From assembly GCA_019321725.1 (NCBI GenBank), contig CM033109.1, positions 11,749,993 to 11,813,992 of the forward strand: a stretch of 64,000 nucleotides of DNA, read 5' to 3'. Source of the stretch: Paulownia fortunei (Eukaryota; Streptophyta; Magnoliopsida; Lamiales; Paulowniaceae). Position 1 is the stretch's first letter; each line of letters begins with the position of its first letter. The notes under the pieces are model-generated. The model saw only the letters and a program-made list of their open reading frames with translations. It did not search any database and was not told where the DNA came from. This document shows, one piece after another, positions 11,713 through 23,871 of the stretch. Both the position numbers and the translations under genes were made by a program.

Positions 11713-12131
11713 GATAACTGCAAAAGTGCTATTGGTGGGTGTTTTTTCTTAGATAACAATTTTATCTCTGTTTAGTAAAAAGCAAAATTATGTGTCATTG
11801 CCTATTGCCAAATCTAAATATATATTGTTGGTAGTTATTGTTCACAACTCTTTGGATAAAGCAAATGCTTGCTGAATATAGGATTGTGTAAGAGTCTGTG
11901 TGTATATACTGTGATAAAGTGAGTGCTATTAACATGTCAAAAAATCCAATACAACACTCTAGGAAAAACACATTGACAACAAAATCATTTTATTAGGGTA
12001 TTGGTCGAAACATAATTGAGTTAATTGATCATTTTACAACATAAAATCATCTTGCTAATATATTTACCAAAGCTATTGCTGCACAATGCTTCACTACATT
12101 AAGAAAGTCCTTGGGTGTTTGTGTTTTGTGA
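11713..12131 (+). pseudogene. SIRE-like copia RNase H C-terminus (continuation)
   Basis: Resumes the RNase H interrupted at 6377: DNCKSAIGGCFFL, then frameshifted traces of the STAEAEY and CDN motifs, ISKNPIQHSRKN, HLANIFTKAIAA, and LRKSLGVCVL followed by TGA at 12129-12131. This is the normal pol C-terminus of SIRE-type copia. A few stops and frameshifts are present. 12132-12279 is the adjoining 3' untranslated flank with nothing recognisable. Confidence 0.8.
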
Positions 12132-12279
12132 TTCAAGTACATTCAGTTGTTGCAACAGTATGAAGTTCTCAGTCATATTTGTATATGTTGCAACACAAGC
12201 ATAAACATGTTAGAATATAAGTTCTTACATAGAGTTTTTGTTAGGAATTCTTGCATTTTTAATATTGCAATAGGCATAC

Positions 12280-14366
12280 TGTTCGGTTTGCAAAATTGTG
12301 GGATAGCATGTGTAGTGGGAATTTAAGATTTTTCAATAATTGAAATAAGACCTACATCATATGCATAAAAGCTACCCCCAGATATAATGGGATTTTTGAT
12401 TTGCCTTTCTGATTGTTTGCTTAATAAAATTAAATGACTTAGTTTCGCAAGATTATAGCTTTCAACCAATTCGGTTGGTGAAGGGTATGAAGGAATTTAA
12501 ATTCCTCAAGCTCCATACAAACTTCTTCATTGGATCTTCCAAAAAGATTAACCAAGAACTCCAACTGTAGTTCATCCAAAGGTATCCACACCTCGAACAA
12601 ATCCACAAGCACTAAATCCTTGCTATTGAATATAGTCTTCTTGTTTCCAGTCTATTTTTTGGAGTGAAGAATAATTCTTAAATCAACAAGTGAGTAGAAG
12701 AATTGATCTTTTATCAAAAAAGGATGGAACCTTTTTAATGGAATGTTTTTTTCGTGTAGAAGAAAAATAAAACACAAGAGATGGAGAGAGAGAGAGGTGA
12801 TGGCCAAAATTTGATGTGCAAGCTTCATAAATTTTAGCCCCTTGTATATTTATATACATAAGGTGGTCTTGACCTAATCTCATTAGGTCTGCAACTATTT
12901 CCTTCCTTATCCTCATTCCTTTCCTAATCCAATTAGGAAAAATTCTCATTCCTTATCTTTTACTTCTTTTTTTCTCTCCAAGACAAAGATTATTCTATCT
13001 TTTAATAGGAGTCTTCAACTCAAGTAATTAAGAATCTTAATGGGCCTCTAACCTTGTGGGCTTGGACTCTAATTAATTATTAAAATTTAATTAATTAATT
13101 TTTATTAATTAATAAAAGTCCAATAGAATTAATTGAGCAAATTAATTAATTAATTGATTCCATAATAGGACACCTAATCAAATTAGGCCCATTATAACAA
13201 TCTTATTATTTTAATTAGTTAAATTAATTTAAACCTAGATAATTAATTAATTTAATCAATTAATTAACTTACTCTCATGAGCCCTTAATCTTTATTAGGT
13301 CCACTTAAAAAATTGTATTTTTTAATTAGATGAATTAATTTAACTTCTTAAATTAATTTTATCTCAAATTAAGTTCACAACTAAGCTAGCAGTGGGCTTG
13401 TAGCTTTTACAACTTAAGAATAAATTAATATTTTATTTAATTAATTAACTCGCTAGGAATTAACTTCTTAATTCCAAGAGAAGCACCTACCAGTACATCT
13501 TGACTACCTAGTCTTAGGTGAATAGTAAGTGAACATTTTCTATTAAGAGTACCATGCAAATACGGTCCTTCCATCAACTAATCTTTCAATTAAGTCTAGG
13601 GCATGGATTATTAGTTGAAATACTATTATAAAAATAACTCTGATTCCATTTCAAGTTACATTGATCCTTTGATGAATCACTAGAAAACCTCACATCTTGT
13701 ATTCATCTTGCCTTAGCCATTTCAAGGTCTTTAGGATCAAGAACTATGAAAATATAGGAAATTCACCTATTCAACCGGATAGGTGATGGATCCTTTGTTG
13801 GCCACACATTAAAACCATACATGAAGATCATATACCCAACGTAAACCCCTTATGATTTTCATGGAATCGAGAAATTCATTAAAATGCATGATGTCATGCA
13901 CAAGGCCACCATGGTGCCTCAAGTTTTAGAATTGGTTAATTCACTATCGTAACTAGCTCATTCGATGAATAATATCTCCGATTGAGAATTTTTCGTGGCT
14001 AATTCGGTGTAATCGTTCCCTAACAAGGACCCATATATATGTACTAGCATCCATATGCCAATGTCTATGGAATATGGTATTCTCTTTTTGAGTCTGCTTT
14101 GTGTGTGCAAGTTTATCTGGCTTATCGATATCCCATCTCAATGAACCACTAACCTGGAGCATGTTTAAGATCAAAATCATAGAGGCATGTTCCTAGATCA
14201 CCATCATATGAACTACCATGCCCCGTAGCTATTTATAATCTAGGGACTTGATATAATTAACAAAACAAATAAAGATAAAGAAAATGCCTTTGCTTTGATA
14301 AACAAAATAAATAAGATTATTTTTACAAGAGTATAAAAGCTCGCCACTAATGGCTCACCGAGCATT
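12280..14366 (-). repeat. 3' LTR of copia element (-), family A
   Basis: On the - strand it starts TGCTAGAGTAATGCTCGG beside a purine-rich tract (AAGTGAGAGAT) at the end of RNase H, and ends GCAAACCGAACA at 12280. It aligns with the + LTR at 40590-43351 without the MITE-like insert. The AT-rich middle (about 13060-13450) is full of TTAATTAATT. Five bases outside the end (CATAC, 12275-12279) should be the target duplication, but the opposite end is lost. Confidence 0.8.
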
Positions 14367-16150
14367 ACTCTAGCAATCTCTCACTTGCCCTACAGGCAAT
14401 TGCCCATGTACTTAAGACCCATCTTCTCAAAATGTCCTTTAAATACTCTCTAAGTTAAGGGCTTTATCAGTAGATCTACTATATTTTCTATCGAGGACTC
14501 TCGCTCTACTCGAACATTGTCTTTATCAATGATATCTTAGATCAAATAGTATTGCCTCATAATGTGCTTGGATTTTTGATAAGATCTTAGCTCATTTGCT
14601 TGTACAAAAATAATGTTGTTATCATAGTAGGCCGTAATCAGATCATTTATATTGTTTAAGTTCATAAATGAATCTCTCGAGTTTGCAAACCTTTTGCTCA
14701 CTTCTATTGGATATGAAGCTCTCTAGTTGCCACACATATATCTCTTCCTCAATATTTTCATTGAGGAAGGCGATCTTCACATCCATTTACCATATCTCAT
14801 AGTTATAATATGTTAATATTGCAAGTAATATTTGAATAGATTTCTGGAGAAAAGGTTTCCACATAGTCAACTCCTTATCTTTGAGTGTAAACCTTTGTAA
14901 CCAGTCGTACCTTATAGGTCACTATCTCTCCATCTACTCCAAGCTTCTTCTTATAGACCCATTTGTAGCTAATGGGTACAATATACTATGGTGGGTCCAC
15001 CAAAGTTCATACCTTGTTGGAATACATGGAGTTCAATTTGAATGGTCTCTTTTAATCTTCACGAATCGATGTTAGACATCGCTTCTGCATAATTCATTTG
15101 ATCACTATCTAAAGAATGTTCCTCCTTGTTGTTCTTTAATAAAAGACCTATTTCTTAGGTGGCTTTGAGATCCTAATAGATCTCCTAGAAGACTGTATGA
15201 TAGAAGTATTAATTGTAGGTAGTTCTGGTACTATTGTCTCTCATAATATGTTTTGTGATTCTGGAATTTCTTTAAGTTTTACAACCTCGCCTTTTCTATC
15301 TAATAGAAACTCTTTTTTAAGAAAGGTGACATTTCTTGAAACAAACACCTTTTGTTTCGAGGGGTTATAGAAATATCTAATAGATCTCTTTAGGTACCCC
15401 ACAAACTTGCATAAGGTGGATCTAGCATCCAACTTACCTCCCACTAGCTACTTCATGTAAGTAGGGCAACCCCGCACCTTAAGATATTCGTAAGAAGGGG
15501 TCTTTCCACACCACATCTCATATAATGTTTTTGGTCACCAACTTACTTGGTACTTTTTTTAATAGAAATACCGCCGACTCTAGAGTATAGCCCCAGAATG
15601 AAAGAGAAATCCCAATAAAACTCATCATAGACCAAACTATGTCCAATAGTGTTATGTTCTTATGCTCAGGAACCCTATTTTGCTGTAGAGTTGCATACAG
15701 AGTTTGATGCGAGAGAATCCCATTCTCTCTTAGATAATCAAGAAATTCTGAGCTTAAGTACTCGGCTTCTCGATCAGATTGAAGAGTTTTAATACTTTTC
15801 CTAGTTTGTTTCTCCACTTTATGCTTGAAGTCTTTGAACCTTCTAAAAACTTTAGACTTGTAACTCAAACGATACACATACCCATACCTAGAGTAATCGT
15901 TGGTAAAGATAATGAAATAGTGATAGTTTCCTTAGGAACTAATACTTAATAGCCCTCATACATCTGTATAGATCAAATCCAAAGGATTTGTAGCATGCTT
16001 TACTTGTCCAACAAATGGTGACTTGGTCATCTTTCCCTTTAGGCAAGATTCATATGTTGGCATTGCTCGCTTATTCTTAAGGTCAAGAAATTATGCTAAG
16101 TTGTTGATTCTCTTATTAGAAACATGACCTAGTCTTGCATGTCACAAGTA
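14367..16150 (-). pseudogene. Copia RNase H, RT and integrase remnant (-)
   Basis: Going 5' to 3' on the - strand: integrase core at about 15877-15518 (KVEKQTRKSIKTLQSDREAE, the second catalytic Asp in QSDRE; a degraded VPEHKN where SERRN is expected), integrase end at 15444-15241 (KLDARSTLCKFVGY, KVFVSRNVTFLKKEFLLDRK), RT at about 15100-14750 (SNKVWTLVDPP, YKKKLGVDGE), and RNase H at about 14640-14370 (QKSKHIMRQYYL, GHFEKMGLKYMGN). Numerous stops, frameshifts and a deletion in RT make it inactive. The family is the same as the elements at 35690-40589 and 40590-54375. Confidence 0.85.
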
Positions 16151-18470
16151 TGTGGAACTATGATCATCTAATCGATGTTTATTTTGTTAAATAACTAGCA
16201 TGGAATTTATGGTTGTAAAATCAAGAACTATGGAATGTTTCTATATTTTGATATTTCAATCAAACTTTCTCTATCCAACAAAGATTCTCCTCTTAACATC
16301 ATCTAGTACTAAAGCTAAATAATTAAAAATACCTTAATTCTATCTAAAACTAAGTGGATTGTTCCTTTAGCTAATAACATTTACTCTTACTCTCAAGTGT
16401 ATGGATCGTCCTCCTAATCTAATTTTTCTTGTCACTTTGCAACTCTTTGCAAAGATGGGATCATATCGATATCCTATACTTAAGAAGAATTATCAACGTT
16501 GATGGTATTCTTGTTGTCATTTCTTGTAGCTCTTTGCAGAGATGGGATCAATATCCAGTATCTAATATGCAAGAAGAATCATCAATATCAATAGTTGACT
16601 TCAACAAAATATAAGTTTGAATTAGAACTCTTTCTAATTCAAAACTCCATTCAGAATGTTTTATAAATTATTGAGAAAGTCAATACTTGCATCCCTCTTC
16701 TAATGCCCTGGCATTCTGCAGTAGTGACATTGGCCTAGAATCTCCTCTAACTCCTTATAGAAGGTCATTCTTCAACAATTGTAGAAGGTTCTCTACAACT
16801 CTTTGTAGAATGAGTAATGGGAGATGCTTCCAAAACTTTTGTGGGAGTTGTTTCTACAACTATTGTAGAAACTCTCTTATACACATTCTTAACCTCCTAA
16901 ATTCAAGAACTATTGCCAAATTTCGAGAGCAATCTGGATAGATTAGCGCTTAGTGATGTTTATTGGTGTCAGGAATAGTTTTAGTGCAACTAAAAGTGAT
17001 AATAATTATCCTAAGTGAGGTAGAGAACTAAGCATAAATTCAACAATTTATTCATTTATAGTAAGATCTTTAATTTTAAATATCTCTCACTATTTTATTA
17101 GAATCCAATCACCCTCTAGATAGATATTCTGAAAATCATATTTCCTAGTGGGCTTGAAATCGAATTAACTTTATTATACACCCCAATTTTATGGCCTATA
17201 TGATATAACTAAAAGGTAGCTAACACATTAGCAATTTTATCCCTATGCAACCCTTAAACTATTTTGCCTCACCACTTCCTGTACACCCCAATTTTATGAG
17301 CCCATATCGTACTACGTGTCAAGCATTTTCCATCAAACATCTAAGTGAGTAAGACAACTAAAGTAAGTTCCATGACTCGGAGCCAAAACCCTTAGCCATC
17401 CTTCCCTATGGGCATCTCTATGCTAGTAGCAGTCATAACTATTACTTGTACCTAGCATATCCCATGACTCGTAGGTAACAGACTAAGTGTGGCAGCGTTT
17501 CACATGCCATCTACTTTTGATGGAAGGTTTGGACAATTGAGCCCAACCCAATATCGTCCATTTACGCTTGATATAGAATTTAATTAAAAATTCTTTAAAC
17601 TTAGAACATTTCTAAGTGAGGTTTCTATTTTACCATACTTCATCATTTTATTATGTTGTTTATTTAATGTTGCACTATTCATAAGATTGCAAGTATAATC
17701 ATAAGAAAGCATTAAATAAACTTATGCATGTATCAAGGATACATACATAATGGGATGATTAGGGGCCTTTATCTTATGCGATCCGCTTGAGCCTAAGTGG
17801 ATCTATAGTCAATCTAAATATAATAATTAAAATGATAATAAATGTTATCTATTACATGAATGTATCAGGCATACATTCATAGGCTTTGAATCCTTGCTTT
17901 TCTCCCTTTACTCCTTCTTGTCTACCAAAAACAAAAGAAGATCACCCCTATGGGCATAGCGCATCAAGAAGATCACCCCTATGGGCATGGCATTTAACTA
18001 GTCTAGGTTCCATGATCACCCTTCCCATAAATTTCAAATTCAATCATCACATGATACAAGTTTAAAGCATGTAAATTATAAATTTACTAGTTATTTAAAA
18101 TTAACTTCTTTCTAGTTTGGGAATTAATTCACGATTTTTCATAAATAATTATTTTTAAAAATTTTAAAAATTAACAACTAATTTAAAAAATCCAAAAATC
18201 ATAATTTCTACTCAAAACATTGCCAACCAGGTGCCTAAGTACCCTGCACGGTGCTTTGACAACGTATCTTCTATCCTCTACGATGCCACGATGCTGTGAC
18301 GTGAGATTTATTTATTTTTATTTTATGTGATATAATTTTAAACATTTTAAAATCATGCAAAAAATTCCAGAATTTCAATTCCCAAAACAGAATCGCAATT
18401 TAAACATAATTTTCAACATATGAAAAATTCACGTATGTTTTTGTGAAATAATAAGAACACATTAACCTAG
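16151..18470 (-). pseudogene. Copia gag/protease remnant and leader (-)
   Basis: Traces of the integrase zinc-binding and pre-integrase region lie at 16151-16400. At 16940-16980 the - strand reads a frameshifted LTPIN, the counterpart of gag SILDTNKL in the + copy. Between them gag is mostly replaced or deleted. The leader (about 16985-18470) aligns with the + element leader (46661-47922). A short G+C-richer block is at 18225-18305. Confidence 0.6.
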
Positions 18471-18482
18471 GCTCTGATACTA
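18471..18482 (-). other. Copia primer binding site (initiator tRNA-Met)
   Basis: On the - strand the sequence is TAGTATCAGAGC, one base away from the standard plant copia primer site TGGTATCAGAGC. It lies four bases inside the LTR end. It fixes the 5' end of the copia at 12280-18566. Confidence 0.8.
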
Positions 18483-18486
18483 CTTA

Positions 18487-18566
18487 TGAGTTCGCAAAAT
18501 CATGTATAACATGCACAATGGAAATTTAAAAATTTTCAATAATTGAAATAAGACATACATCATATG
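18487..18566 (-). repeat. Remnant of copia 5' LTR, cut by the next element
   Basis: Eighty bases match the 3'-terminal part of the LTR at 12280-12360 (AAATCATGTATAACATG; TTTTCAATAATTGAAATAAG; ACATCATATG). The match stops exactly where the Athila-like LTR starts at 18567. The expected continuation (CATAAAAGCTACCCC) is not found anywhere to the right. Confidence 0.75.
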
Positions 18567-20541
18567 TGTGCTACAACTTTAAGGTTACAAACTCAAATAT
18601 AGGTTATGTCAAGTAATAAATTTCTGGGAGTCCAAGGTCGATCTATAGGGAAGTTGTTTGAAGTTTTTGGGTTTATATTTCTTAAAAAAAGAGCTGAATG
18701 TGGTTTAGTTTATAAAAAAAAAATTATTCTATAACTAAGAAATCAGTAATGAAAGTACTGAGGATTAAAAATTCGCTCTTGAGTTTTGGATACATGAGCA
18801 ATTATTTATTATTTTTCTACATTTTTTAAATGCCACTATTGGAATCTATACACAATGAAGGTTCCAATAGAAAGATGTTACCAAATAGCTCATGCATTAA
18901 GGTAATCATGATATTGTCTTACTGTTTGCAAATTATCTCTTAACACCAATACTCTGGAATCAATTATTTATGCACACCATTATCTACAATAAATCAAGGT
19001 TTTACTTTAGCAGTCGGTGGAGTAGAACTATACAATAAGCTAAATGAACCTAAGTATTTATTATGTCATTGGTGATGCATAAATCAAGAATCGCAACTAA
19101 ATAAGAAGAGTTTTAACGTCAATAATTATTTATAGGATTAAGTATTTATGCACACATTTGTCTACAACAAATCAAGGTTTCACATTAGCAATCGGTGCAG
19201 TAGAACCGTACAATAAGCTAAATAAACTCAAGTATTTATTGTGTCATTGGTGATACATAAATCAAGAATAGTCGTTAAGAAGGGTTTTAACACCAATATT
19301 TATTTATGGGATTATGTATTTATGTACACCTTTGTTTATAATAAATCAAGGTTTTATGTTAGCAGTTAGTGTAGTAGAACCGTATAATAAGATAAATGAA
19401 CCCAAGTATTTATTGTGCCATTAGTGATACATAAATCAAGAATCACAACAAAATAAGGAGGGTTTCAATCAAAAATCAAAATAATAATACAACATACCTG
19501 AACATTATGCACATTTATAACTGTTCATCTTCCTCCATCAAGAGATTCACCTTTTCTCCTAAACTAAATACAAATTAGAAAGATATAATGAAAGTAGAAA
19601 AGACTAAAAATAGAAGAAAAACCAAAAAATATATTTCTATTACTACTAGAAAACTTACATTATTAGCATAAAGAAAGACAACAATAATTTTTTTCCTCTT
19701 CTAAGGGTTTTCATGTATTTTCAATGACATCCAAGAGACCTTATTTATAGAAGGAGAGTGTTTAAATTAGCATCTCTAAATTCACTGCAATTGCACTTCA
19801 AATTTACTGTAATTGCACTCCAAATTTCTTCAAATATGCTCTAAATTCACATATTCTTTTCTAATTTGAATTTTGTCACATATATTTTTCTATGAAATCA
19901 GCTGATTTTAGAAATGTGATCAATATGTAAGTTGTGTATTTGTCTATTTTCTTCATTTTTAAACTTGAATTACCTAATTCCAACCACTAGGGACAAATTT
20001 ATGCTTGATTTAAGAAAATGTGTCAGCATAAATAAATCCTTTCCAATACACACATTTGGACGAACTTTTTGCTATAATCAAGGCTAAATTGAGCTTCCAA
20101 CATTAAAGTTGTAGTTTTGTCTCTTGGCTTTCAAATGAAGTAAGAGTCAGGTCCATAGGGCTTTTGAATATAGAATTATGCCCAAAATACAAAAACTACA
20201 CAAGTCTGGAAACATGCTTATTTTGAATTTAATGCACGCTCAACCATCACTTGCAAGTTTAAGTGATTTCTTTCATATATTTTGATCTATGCATGATGGA
20301 CTTAGGCAGAAAAGACCATTTTATTTTAATTGTGATACTTCTTTGATCCAATAAAATATTATCTTCCAACTTGCTCACAAAACATGTTGTTTTCTTTGGT
20401 TTCATTTTGGCTCTTTTTTATCTTTTTTGTTCATTTATTCCATAATACAAAATATTAATAAAACTATAATATTAACAAGAATATAGAAATGAAAGTATGA
20501 AAGACTTGATTAAAAAAATATATCAAAATATGAACTTATCA
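18567..20541 (-). repeat. 3' LTR of LOG-carrying element copy 2
   Basis: On the + strand it starts TGTGCTACAACTTTAAGG and ends GAACTTATCA. On the - strand it begins TGATAAGTTC, preceded by the purine-rich GTGGGAAAAAT. The U5 side matches copy 1 LTRs (GTCCAAGGTCGATC, CCTCCATCAAGAGATTC). From about 19680 it diverges completely from copy 1, so the U3 halves have different origins. It includes a tandem repeat (18941-19465). Confidence 0.75.
18941..19465. repeat. Tandem repeat inside LTR, three units of about 175 bases
   Basis: Units begin with TAAC(A/G)(C/T)CAAT at 18941, 19113 and 19288. Each contains ATTTATGCACAC-like, AATCAAGG, TAGAACCGTA and TATTTATTGTG(C/T)CATT segments in the same order. 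The LTR of copy 1 has a single unit (about 6770-6940), so the array expanded within this family. Confidence 0.8.
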
Positions 20542-21839
20542 ATTTTTCCCACATTTAACCCTTTCTCATCCTTGAGCATGCCTAAAATAAGCCTAAACTA
20601 ATCTATTTTCGTAGGAAATCACAATTGCATTTAACATACGCAACAAGACTTTAAACCCCTAGGTGGCCCATAGAGGATGATTTATAGTATCGTGAGGGTT
20701 TCCAGGGGTGATACCCACAAACACATATGATAACTCACTTCCAACCATTATTCTTAGGAAACAACTAAGTAATATGAAAATGAAATCAAACAAATATTGA
20801 ATCTAACCCTTAGTCATTCAAAAGTCAATACATTTCCACAATAAGCATACTCAAGCATGTGTGAGAATAGTTAATGTCAACACTGACGAAACCATAAATG
20901 CTTCAAACAAGTGAATTCCACAGAACCTCACTAAAACTATCACTCAATCTCTAATGGAAGAGTTAAACATCATAGGCTCTTCCTTTATTATAAATCTCCA
21001 CTATACCAAAGGCACAACACAAAATTAAAAAGTATTCAAAAAAGATTGTAATGGGGGCAAATGGTAGTGATGTGGCTAAGAAATAAAAAGATAAGATGCA
21101 ACAAAAATTCTAAAAACTTCATGGGATTAGAGATATAGAGTTTATCAATGAAGAATTCTTACACTCCATTAATTTCAACTCAGGGGCCATTATTATTAAA
21201 TTGGACCTCTCTTCATCATTCTTATCAATTTTGCAACATCCCATTTTTTTAGAAGAGAAACTCCCCCACACTTATATTGTAATCCAACTTAAATTTCTTT
21301 TATAAGCTCATCTTGTCATTGGAGGTCTCTTAAGCTCCAAATTATTTTTAAAATAAGGGTAGGATAATATTGTATATAGGCTAGATAAGAAGATATTGTT
21401 ACTATATAAAAAGGCTTATTTATTGAAAAGCTCAAAAGTGGCTCACTATAGGGATGTTCTCATAGAACATCACATAGGAAACAAGCTAATTTGGCCATAG
21501 TGCTAGAAAGTCTAATGCCTTAATTATTTCTCAAGTGGTGCTCAATCAGTCGTTCGCCTCAATATAACAAAACGTAAAGTTTTAACACTCAAACCCTACA
21601 TGTCAAAAATCTAAATAATGATTAAAGCGAGGGCATATGATCTACCTATTTTGACATGCTTCTCTCCACACCGAATAACTATTTGTGCAAAAAGATTTGT
21701 ATAATTATTACAAAAATATATTAATCAAAGAACAATATTAAAGTCCAAAACAACACCCATCATTAATCAAACCACATTATTCATGCTTAATTTTAATCTT
21801 TGAAGTTAGAAGAACATCTACGACTAAAAAAAAATTGAC
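20542..21839 (-). other. Element interior between captured segment and 3' LTR
   Basis: Apart from the polypurine tract beside the LTR (20542-20560, read on the - strand) no domain is visible. The sequence resembles the non-coding 3' region of Athila elements (a long AT-rich stretch before the polypurine tract). It does not align with the corresponding part of copy 1. Confidence 0.45.
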
Positions 21840-22239
21840 AATTCACAAACTTTTGTTAAAAACTTCATAAACTTGTTATGTTATGTGAACAAATATAGGG
21901 GTACGTCTCAAGAGTGTTAAATTATCCTTTACTCTGTTATCATTTTTCATAGTTTCAATGAACCCAAAAGAAAACACACTTGAAAATATTTTTTTTAAGA
22001 AAAACTAGAAAAATACGTATTGAATACACAAGACATAATATCAACTATCCTTTTACTCAACTTAATCGAGATATTGTCCCCAATGTCGAAAATAGATAGG
22101 ACAGTAGAGTTTAGAAAATATTAACTGAAATGTAACTTATTGAAAAATAAAGCTGAAACAACATAATATATACACTATTAGTTGAAATCAATATGGATAA
22201 ATTTCACATGCTAAGAGTGAAATTCATTTTGCATTTTTA

Positions 22240-22834
22240 ACCATTGTTCGTGTTGGACCAATCTACACGAGCCAAGGCTGGATTAGGTTCTAGCATTTAT
22301 GTTAAAAGTTGATCAATCAGATGGTCAGGTGTTGGAATAGAAATGAAAATTTGTCTCATAAATGGTGAAATAAAATCTTTTTCTACAGCATGATCTACAA
22401 AAGATAGCAAACCATCAAAAAAACCATTAATATGAAGAAAATCTGTAGGTTTCTGGTGAATGTTGAGTTGTGCCTAAGAGATAACTTGGAATAATTCCTC
22501 TAGTGTACCAAAGCCTCTAGGTAGACTGATGAATGCATCTGCATTGTTTAACATGTTAGGCATTCTATCCTCAATATGCGACAGTTTTAGCTTATCTTCG
22601 ATAGTTATACTTGTGATATTCTATACTGTTAAAAGTTTTTGGATAACTCCTAAAACTTTGACTCCTCCTACATGAGCAGAAATAGCTACACTCCCTATTA
22701 ACCCCAGACTGCCTCCTCTAAACACTAAATGATTTTTTTTTATGTTAAAATTCTACCAAGGTTATTAGTTGTCCCTATAAACTCACCATTTTTCCTAGAT
22801 TGGTTCCACATAAGGCATGAATACAGTTGAACTT
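22240..22834 (-). pseudogene. LOG-like cytokinin riboside phosphoribohydrolase pseudogene, intron-less, copy 2
   Basis: Contiguous frame of about 198 codons, close to the usual LOG length of about 210-220, and without introns. In order: KFNCIHALCGTNLGKNGEF, NNLGRILT, HLVFRGGSLGLIGSVA, GGVKVLGVI, RMPNMLNNADAFISL, PRGFGTLEELFQVIS, QLNIHQKP, FISPFMRQIFISIPTPDHLI, ALARVDWSN. The motif PGGxGTxxE is PRGFGTLEE (second residue changed). At least four in-frame stops are present, one replacing the Trp in the SWAQL segment (TGG to TAG). It retains the N-terminal part deleted in copy 1. The gene cannot be expressed as an enzyme. The source gene is not in this window. Confidence 0.85.
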
Positions 22835-23044
22835 ATGAGTGAAATAGACTTTTATTTTATTTTTCTTTGAAAATGAGTTGTGAAAAAATAGAGTAAGTAC
22901 GGTGCTTTTTATTGAGGTGTGAATAGAAAATGCATTTATTGCATGTCTTTTTTCTTTTATCAGAAAGGTTGAAAATAAGGATACAAATTTTGAAAAAAAT
23001 TAACTAATACACATGAATATACACATAGTTGTGATTGTGACTCA

Positions 23045-23325
23045 TATCTTCATCTGGTTTTATGTCTAGAAATGGCTTAAACGCTCTCTATGGTTAAGGA
23101 TATGCTTCCAATCCAATTTTCTTGTAAACTGGAGGGTCTTTTAATGTTAGATTCCCAGAACTATAACACTCAAATTCATCCCAAAAGTGATTCCATAAAT
23201 TAAGAATTGCACAATGCATGAATCCATAAAAAATGCATCTCAAGACTCAATCGAATATCATCTGGAGACTCCTTACTCAGTCCATTCTTAATGAATTGGA
23301 TTTTATCTTCTCAATTTTTAGAAAC
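23045..23325 (-). pseudogene. Second copy of the unidentified conserved frame
   Basis: Aligns with 10085-10368: NHFWDEFECYSSGNLTLKDP, a frameshifted counterpart of KLDWKHI, and AFKPFLDIKPDEDMS. Frameshifts and stops are at other places than in copy 1. The common residues (FWDE.E.Y, NLTLKD, LDIKP.EDMS) indicate a once-coding exon. Its family is unknown to me. Confidence 0.5.
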
Positions 23326-23720
23326 CACTCCTAATTAACTTGTATTTTTATTTTGTTTAGTTTTTTTTGTATCATTTATTTGGAAAACTGATAAGTCTGA
23401 CTTCAATAGTTGTGGGAGTACCATTATCCACCACTTAACTGGGAAAGATCCTAATTTTTTATAATTTTCATAACTTTAAAATCCACACTACAAGATCTTT
23501 GCAGCAATTTTCTTTGTCGAAAAGTGACTACTGTGTGCTTTTGCATGACAAAATTTAAAAAAATTACTACATGCCACATTGTCAGCACATATTTTCAATT
23601 AGGATAAAATAAAATAGAAAAAAGTAAAAAAATAAAATTAAATGGATAAAAAGAAAAGAGAATGATAATTAGAGAAATCAAATCTGTGATTATCGACTCT
23701 CATAGACACATTTTCCATTT

Positions 23721-23752
23721 GTTAGGCTGTCTTCCATCAAGCGCTTTGTTTA
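23721..23752 (-). other. Athila post-integrase conserved sequence
   Basis: On the - strand this reads AAACAAAGCGCTTGATGG then AAGACAGCCTAAC. It is a diverged form of the AAGCGCTTGTTGGGAGGCAACCC sequence that follows integrase in many Athila-type elements. A closer form lies at 59291-59322 in the + element. Finding it just after protease shows that RT through integrase was deleted. Confidence 0.6.
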
Positions 23753-23871
23753 ATGTTCTCAACCCAATATTGCCTCCTTCATCACTCATCAACATATGCT
23801 GCTAAAGCCATCGTCCATCCCATGACCGTCTTATAATTTCAAAACACCTAAATAAATTTGTCCACTTATTT

